Assembly (NCBI GenBank): GCA_023438965.1
Contig: JAEXPB010000317.1
Span: 1 to 5,723 of the forward strand
Source: Bacillota bacterium
Lineage (GTDB): Bacteria > Bacillota > Clostridia > Saccharofermentanales > UBA5734
Length of the DNA: 5,723 nucleotides
Direction: 5' to 3'
Shown here: positions 5,367 to 5,723 of the stretch, in pieces
How positions within the stretch are numbered: the stretch's first letter is position 1
Layout of the letters: every line of letters begins with the position of its first letter
Made by a program: the position numbers and the translations under genes
The notes under the pieces: generated by a model
What the model was told of the DNA's origin: nothing
The model's input: only the letters and a program-made list of their open reading frames with translations
Database searches by the model: none

Positions 5367-5723
5367 TCAGGAAGCGAACTGGCAGATCGCCCGCGCGGTC
5401 TGCTCGTCGGTGATCAGCGTGTCGATCACACCGGTGCGCAGCGCGCCACAGATCGCGCTGGCTTTCTCGACGCCGCCGGCCATGGCGACAACCAGGCCGG
5501 CGGCGCGTAGCTGTTCGACCGGAATGCTGAGGATGCGGTCGAATACACCGCCGGTCAGAAAATTGCCGTTCAGATCAAAATAGCGGGCGCAAAGGTCGCC
5601 GGCGACATTGTCGGCCGGGCTGCCATAGATCTCGGCTTCGCCGGTGAATTGTTCGCGCCGGTTCTGGTCAATGCTGGGCGGCGAACCGATCCCGGTCAGG
5701 ACCAGGTCCAGATGCGCCCATTT
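5367..5723 (-). CDS. SorC-family sugar-binding transcriptional regulator, C-terminal part
   Basis: Reading leftwards from the right edge, the frame is open for 118 codons and ends in TGA at 5369-5367. The translation contains hallmark SorC/DeoR-like effector-domain stretches: LVLTGIGSPPS, NVAGDLCARYFDLNG, VVAMAGGVEKASAI and TGVIDTLITDEQTARAI. The latter two are diagnostic of the sugar-binding domain (PF04198-type). The N-terminal DNA-binding helix-turn-helix and the start codon lie outside the window. Members are typically tetrameric regulators that sense a phosphorylated sugar and often control adjacent catabolic genes. The gene converges on the aldo/keto reductase gene with only 12 bases between stops. 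That position makes it the best candidate regulator of this locus, although its operator cannot be assigned here. Confidence 0.92.
   Translation of the reverse strand, partial: KWAHLDLVLTGIGSPPSIDQNRREQFTGEAEIYGSPADNVAGDLCARYFDLNGNFLTGGVFDRILSIPVEQLRAAGLVVAMAGGVEKASAICGALRTGVIDTLITDEQTARAICQFAS

Noticed and set aside
1..5723. Mobile elements, CRISPR arrays, tRNA/rRNA genes, toxin-antitoxin or defence genes
   Set aside because: I looked on both strands for transposase-like products, spaced repeats and cloverleaf or rRNA-like sequence and saw none. The content is an ordinary sugar transport and metabolism locus.

Overview
This is a bacterial carbohydrate-uptake and sugar-oxidoreductase locus with six genes. 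Two of them are cut by the window edges. Coding sequence is GC-rich, with C or G favoured at third positions, and most start codons have strong purine-rich Shine-Dalgarno (SD) sites. The transporter belongs to the LplB / YtcP / LipO group (CUT1-like importers with a large lipoprotein receptor), which is most common in Bacillota such as Paenibacillaceae and Clostridia. A GC-rich Bacillota/Clostridia-like genome is the best guess. The window has no taxonomic marker, so Spirochaetota or other phyla using the same transporter cannot be excluded.

Layout. Positions 1-910 (+) hold an LplB-type permease lacking its extreme N-terminus. Positions 910-1791 (+) hold the partner YtcP-type permease, joined by a one-base stop/start overlap. 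After a 66-base gap with a small hairpin comes the lipoprotein solute-binding protein (1858-3411, +). A 194-base non-coding stretch (3412-3605) with several inverted repeats follows. Then come a classical short-chain dehydrogenase/reductase (3606-4334, +) and an aldo/keto reductase (4380-5354, +). Converging on the latter with a 12-base gap is the C-terminal half of a SorC-family sugar-responsive regulator (5367-5723, -), which runs off the right edge.

How it fits together (inference). The lipoprotein captures a carbohydrate outside the membrane and delivers it to the permease heterodimer. No ATPase gene is visible; systems of this group commonly borrow a shared MsmX-type ATPase encoded elsewhere. 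The SDR and the AKR are probably NADP(H)-linked and may oxidise and reduce the imported sugar, polyol or a derivative. The SorC-type protein is the obvious candidate regulator. The substrate cannot be named from the sequence.

I found no mobile element, CRISPR array, RNA gene or phage feature, and nothing that makes a convincing case for a wholly new kind of system. The parts most worth a second look are the structured 3412-3605 interval, the SDR/AKR/SorC combination and the enlarged active-site loop of the aldo/keto reductase.
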